Source: Clostridiales bacterium
Lineage (GTDB): Bacteria; Bacillota; Clostridia; Christensenellales; Aristaeellaceae
Direction of reading: 5' to 3'
Assembly (NCBI GenBank): GCA_024684375.1
Contig: JAIKWZ010000019.1
Span: 1-64,000 of the forward strand
DNA length: 64,000 bases
Shown here: one piece after another, positions 61,124-64,000 of the stretch
Position numbering within the stretch: position 1 is the first letter of the stretch
Layout of the letters: every line of letters begins with the position of its first letter
Made by a program: the position numbers and the translations under genes
Notes under the pieces: model-generated
Database searches by the model: none
What the model was told of the DNA's origin: nothing
Seen by the model: the letters and a program-made list of their open reading frames with translations, nothing else

Positions 61124-63724
61124 TCAATCACTTCGCAGTGCTACGACCGGGTCTCTTCTTGCGGCGAAGCCGGAAGGTATCAGTCCTGCGACAAGGGTCA
61201 AAAACATGCTTATAAGCACCAGCACCGTGCAGCTGGACGCCGGCAGGTATGCCATATTGTGCATCTCCGCCAGATTGTATATTATCTGGTTTATAGGTAT
61301 TATGAGCAGCAGGCTCACCAGTATCCCCAGCATACCCGCCATGAATCCTATAATCAGGGTCTCGGCGTTGAACACCCGGCCTATGTCCCGCTTGGACGCG
61401 CCCAGCGCCCTGAGTATACCTATCTCCTTAGTGCGCTCCAGCACGCTTATGTATGTGATCACGCCTATCATAATACTGGACACGAACAGGCTCACCGCCA
61501 CGAACGCCACCAGCACATATGTGACCGCCTGCACGATCTCCGTGACTCCGCTCAGCAGCAGGCCCACGTAATCGGTATATGTTATCGATTTGCCTCCGGA
61601 GCCGTTTTGCTGGTTATAGTTGTCGATATACTCGGCGATAAGCTCCTTGCTCTCAAAACTAAGGGGATATATGTTTATAGAGTCCGGCACGGACAGATCC
61701 GCTGCGCCGAAGGAGATCAGGTTCTCCTGAAGCGTTTTGCCGGAACCCACTGTAGGCGCCACGGAGCGGATTATTTCGTTGAGCTTTTCGTCGCCCAGCA
61801 GCATGCGAACGCCTGAGACAAAGCTTTCGTAGCCTGTCAGGTCCACCTTGTTTATGTCAAATTCGGTTTTCTCAAAGGGCATGGAGCGGATGATGTCGGT
61901 TTCGGGATTCGCCAGCTGCTCTTTGACTATCTCGCTTTCGTTCGCCAGAGTTATCGCATAGGTCTGAAGCTCGGGCAAATAGCCTATCCTGCCTGTTGAA
62001 GCGCCCACGATGGAGCCTTCGGCCGGCATCGCTATGCCTACCACTTTCAGTTCCAGCCCTTCGTCGACCACTTTGGCAAGTTTTTCTGGGTCGTCCTTTA
62101 TATCGACCCAGCGGCCTCCGCTTTTTTCGTAATAGTTCCCGGGTATGACCACGCGGAATGTAAGGTCCAATATCTCATCGTAACTGTAACTGTCAGTGTC
62201 GTGCTTTTCTTCCGCGCCGCTGAGCAAATCGCTCACCAGGTTTTTAAGCTCGCTACGGCTTTTGATGCCCAAGGTGTAAAGCGTATAATCGCTTATGACT
62301 CCGGAGCGGTTGAGCAGCAGCACGACCTCCGATTTGTCCTGGGGCCACCTGCCCGCCACTACGTCGTACTGGCTGTCGAGCAGTTCCCGGTTGTCAAGCA
62401 GCTGGGTAAACACGCTCTGGGCGTTGGAAGAATAGGAAGACGCCATCGAGCCCATCGCGTACATCTGTGCAAAGCTCTCCGGCACTTCCTCGCCCTGGGT
62501 GTTCTGCATAAGGTCTTCGTATGTGGTCGAGGGATTTACCTGCAGCGGGCCTTCCGGAGTCTGCCGCCAGATGTTCAGCTGGCTCGAATACTCGTAGCTT
62601 ACTCCGCTTACCAGCTTCGAGAATTCCGGATCGTTCTCAATATGCTGCTTGAACGCCGCCAAGTCGTTCTGTTTGACCTCGTTGAGCATAAGGCCCAGCA
62701 TGCCCCTGAGTATCCTGCCGGAATAGATACGGTCTTCTTCCCTTTGCTCCGCGTCCACGTCAGTCGACATGTTTTCGCTTAAGCTGTTAAGATCCATGCT
62801 TTCGCTTTCCAGCATCAGCGGATAGGATGTCAGGGTCTCCCTCTCTATCTTGTTTATATATCTTTGCACGCCCGTGGACATGGCAAGTATCAGCGCTATG
62901 CCTATAATACCTATGCTGCCGGCAAAGGCCACAAGTATCGTGCGGGTCTTCTTGGTAAGCAGGTTATTCAGCGACAGCCCCAGCGCGGTAAGAAAGCTCA
63001 TCCCCGTGCGCTTCGTGGACAGGCTGCTTTCGGTCTCGTCTGCGCCGTCGTAGGGGTTCGTATCCCCCACTATACGGCCGTCGGACAGCCGCACGATGCG
63101 GGTGGAGTACTTTTCGGCCAGTTCAGGGTTGTGCGTGACCATGATGACCAGCCGATCCTTTGCGATCTCGCTCAAAAGCTCCATCACCTGAATGCCCGTC
63201 TCACTGTCCAGAGCTCCGGTAGGTTCGTCCGCCAGCAGGATCTTGGGGTCGTTCACCAGCGCCCTTGCGATGGCCACCCTCTGCATCTGGCCTCCGGAAA
63301 GCTCCCTGGGCCGCTTGGTCAGCTGGTCCCCCAGTCCTACCCTTTCAAGCGCCTGCTTCGCCCGCTCTTTGCGCTCCTTCTTGCTTACGCCGGACAGCGT
63401 AAGCGCCATTTCCACGTTTGAAAGCACGCTCTGATGCCCGATAAGGTTATAGCTCTGGAACACGAAACCTATGGCGTGGTTGCGATAGCTGTCCCAGTCC
63501 CTGTCCTTATAGCTGCGGGTGGAACGTCCGGAAATAATAAGCTCCCCCGCGGTAGCCCGGTCAAGCCCGCCGATTATGTTGAGCAGCGTGGTTTTGCCGC
63601 AGCCGCTGGGCCCAAGCACGCTCACAAACTCGTTCTGCCGGAAGCGCACGCTGACGCCCCTGAGCGCTTCGACCTTCTGGCTGCCTGTATCGTAGACCCT
63701 GCTTATGCCCTGAAGCTCAAGCAT
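61124..63724 (-). CDS. ABC transporter, fused ATPase and FtsX/MacB-type permease
   Basis: The 866-residue protein has an N-terminal ATPase (about 1-225) with Walker [10 protein letters not shown], signature LSGGQMQR and Walker B ILLADEPTGALD. A membrane helix near 262, a long extracellular stretch (about 290-730) and three C-terminal helices follow, as in the FtsX/MacB permease domain. MacB relatives act on substrates outside the cytoplasm rather than pump through the membrane. The fused layout in one chain is typical for the type, here with a very large external domain. It is 9 bases after the peptidase gene. Confidence 0.88.
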   Translation of the reverse strand: MLELQGISRVYDTGSQKVEALRGVSVRFRQNEFVSVLGPSGCGKTTLLNIIGGLDRATAGELIISGRSTRSYKDRDWDSYRNHAIGFVFQSYNLIGHQSVLSNVEMALTLSGVSKKERKERAKQALERVGLGDQLTKRPRELSGGQMQRVAIARALVNDPKILLADEPTGALDSETGIQVMELLSEIAKDRLVIMVTHNPELAEKYSTRIVRLSDGRIVGDTNPYDGADETESSLSTKRTGMSFLTALGLSLNNLLTKKTRTILVAFAGSIGIIGIALILAMSTGVQRYINKIERETLTSYPLMLESESMDLNSLSENMSTDVDAEQREEDRIYSGRILRGMLGLMLNEVKQNDLAAFKQHIENDPEFSKLVSGVSYEYSSQLNIWRQTPEGPLQVNPSTTYEDLMQNTQGEEVPESFAQMYAMGSMASSYSSNAQSVFTQLLDNRELLDSQYDVVAGRWPQDKSEVVLLLNRSGVISDYTLYTLGIKSRSELKNLVSDLLSGAEEKHDTDSYSYDEILDLTFRVVIPGNYYEKSGGRWVDIKDDPEKLAKVVDEGLELKVVGIAMPAEGSIVGASTGRIGYLPELQTYAITLANESEIVKEQLANPETDIIRSMPFEKTEFDINKVDLTGYESFVSGVRMLLGDEKLNEIIRSVAPTVGSGKTLQENLISFGAADLSVPDSINIYPLSFESKELIAEYIDNYNQQNGSGGKSITYTDYVGLLLSGVTEIVQAVTYVLVAFVAVSLFVSSIMIGVITYISVLERTKEIGILRALGASKRDIGRVFNAETLIIGFMAGMLGILVSLLLIIPINQIIYNLAEMHNMAYLPASSCTVLVLISMFLTLVAGLIPSGFAARRDPVVALRSD

Positions 63725-63733
63725 ATTATCCTC

Positions 63734-64000
63734 CTATCGATAGTCACCGTCAAACAGCGCGTACTCATCTATGGTATAAAGGTATGATATGAGCGCGCTG
63801 CCCGCGCCCCGTGGATATTCCATGTTCAGCGCGGAAACAAAGTCTTCTATGGTGTTCAGCCGGCCTTTGCCGGACTGATAAAAGCTTTTAAGCGCCCGTA
63901 TGAAAGCGTCCCTGCCCAAAAGCGTACGCATTTCGTGCATTACCGCCGCGCCCCTTAAACGCACGACCGCCTCAAATTCGCTCACGCTCTGAAAGCGTGT
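63734..64000 (-). CDS. M1 family metallopeptidase-like protein (C-terminal end; runs off right edge)
   Basis: The frame is open to the window edge (88 codons plus stop). The visible residues FEAVVRLRGAAVMHEMRTLLGRDAFIRALKSFYQ and TIEDFVSALN resemble the segment after the zinc site of M1 aminopeptidases (AVxxHxLRxxLGDxxFxxxLRxY pattern). The catalytic HEXXH part lies outside the window, so the call is only tentative. It sits in front of the ABC exporter gene on the same strand. Confidence 0.6.
   Translation of the reverse strand, partial: TRFQSVSEFEAVVRLRGAAVMHEMRTLLGRDAFIRALKSFYQSGKGRLNTIEDFVSALNMEYPRGAGSALISYLYTIDEYALFDGDYR

Noticed and set aside
1-64000. CRISPR arrays, tRNA or rRNA genes, and insertion sequences
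   Set aside because: No evenly spaced direct repeats, cloverleaf-like sequences, conserved rRNA stretches or transposase motifs were noticed by eye.

Overview
The window looks like chromosomal DNA of a GC-rich, anaerobic, Gram-positive Clostridia-type bacterium. Reasons: a six-gene Rnf ferredoxin:NAD+ oxidoreductase operon, a one-gene long-form hibernation factor, VanW, DegV and DUF1846 proteins, an ECF riboflavin transporter, strong AGGAGG-type ribosome binding sites and sigma-A promoters with 17-18 bp spacers. A Christensenellales-like relative is my guess from gene style only. There are about 54 genes and coding density is high, with many 1- to 4-base stop/start overlaps. I found no tRNA, rRNA, CRISPR array, transposase or phage structural gene.

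Layout. 1-820 is AT-rich and unlike the rest: it holds the start of a sugar isomerase-like gene and meets a comM (yifB) gene that stops abruptly after 352 codons, so about base 820 is a rearrangement or assembly junction. 0.8-8.2 kb (minus) is the rplS-rbgA-rnhB-yraN-comM block, interrupted by a gene for a very large double GT-C glycosyltransferase. 8.4-10.5 kb is a divergent regulatory module: a self-cleaving S24 repressor facing an XRE regulator plus ImmA/IrrE metallopeptidase, with an 18-bp repeated operator candidate between them. 10.5-16.5 kb holds a peroxiredoxin, a MscS channel and a complete spermidine/putrescine ABC operon headed by a cupin-XRE regulator. 16.6-23.9 kb (plus) is an operon of an IspD/TarI cytidylyltransferase, LacZ, an RlmI-like methyltransferase and an XPD/DinG-type helicase with a nuclease-like N-terminus.

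23.9-36.6 kb (minus) is one long run: polA, coaE, a solute-binding protein, galK, tsaE, tsaB, rimI, an alpha/beta hydrolase, a membrane-anchored MurF-like ligase, Ddl with a low-complexity insert, and an MFS protein. 36.7-40.7 kb (plus) carries VanW, DegV and DUF1846 genes. 40.7-45.7 kb has a URO-D-like protein, a secreted SH3 protein, a Gfo/Idh/MocA oxidoreductase, hpf and a HAD phosphatase. 45.7-51.8 kb is rnfGCDEAB followed at once by an FAD-synthetase-domain protein and RibU, which ties a flavin-dependent energy complex to flavin supply. Then come a MATE exporter and an amino-acid ABC ATPase plus binding protein without a permease.

54.9-59.3 kb (minus) is a sulfur operon (metY-cysK-iscS-iscU-rrf2) with repeated GTAAA half-sites across its promoter. 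The right end has a secreted beta-repeat protein with two C-terminal zinc-ribbon-like motifs, a MacB/FtsX-type ABC exporter and the C-terminal end of an M1-type peptidase that runs off the window.

The most unusual points are the tandem GT-C fusion, the three-gene repressor/metallopeptidase switch with its operators, the membrane-fused MurF next to an insert-bearing Ddl, the rnfG-first Rnf order with attached flavin genes, and the comM junction. All functions are read from motifs and context; no database search was possible.
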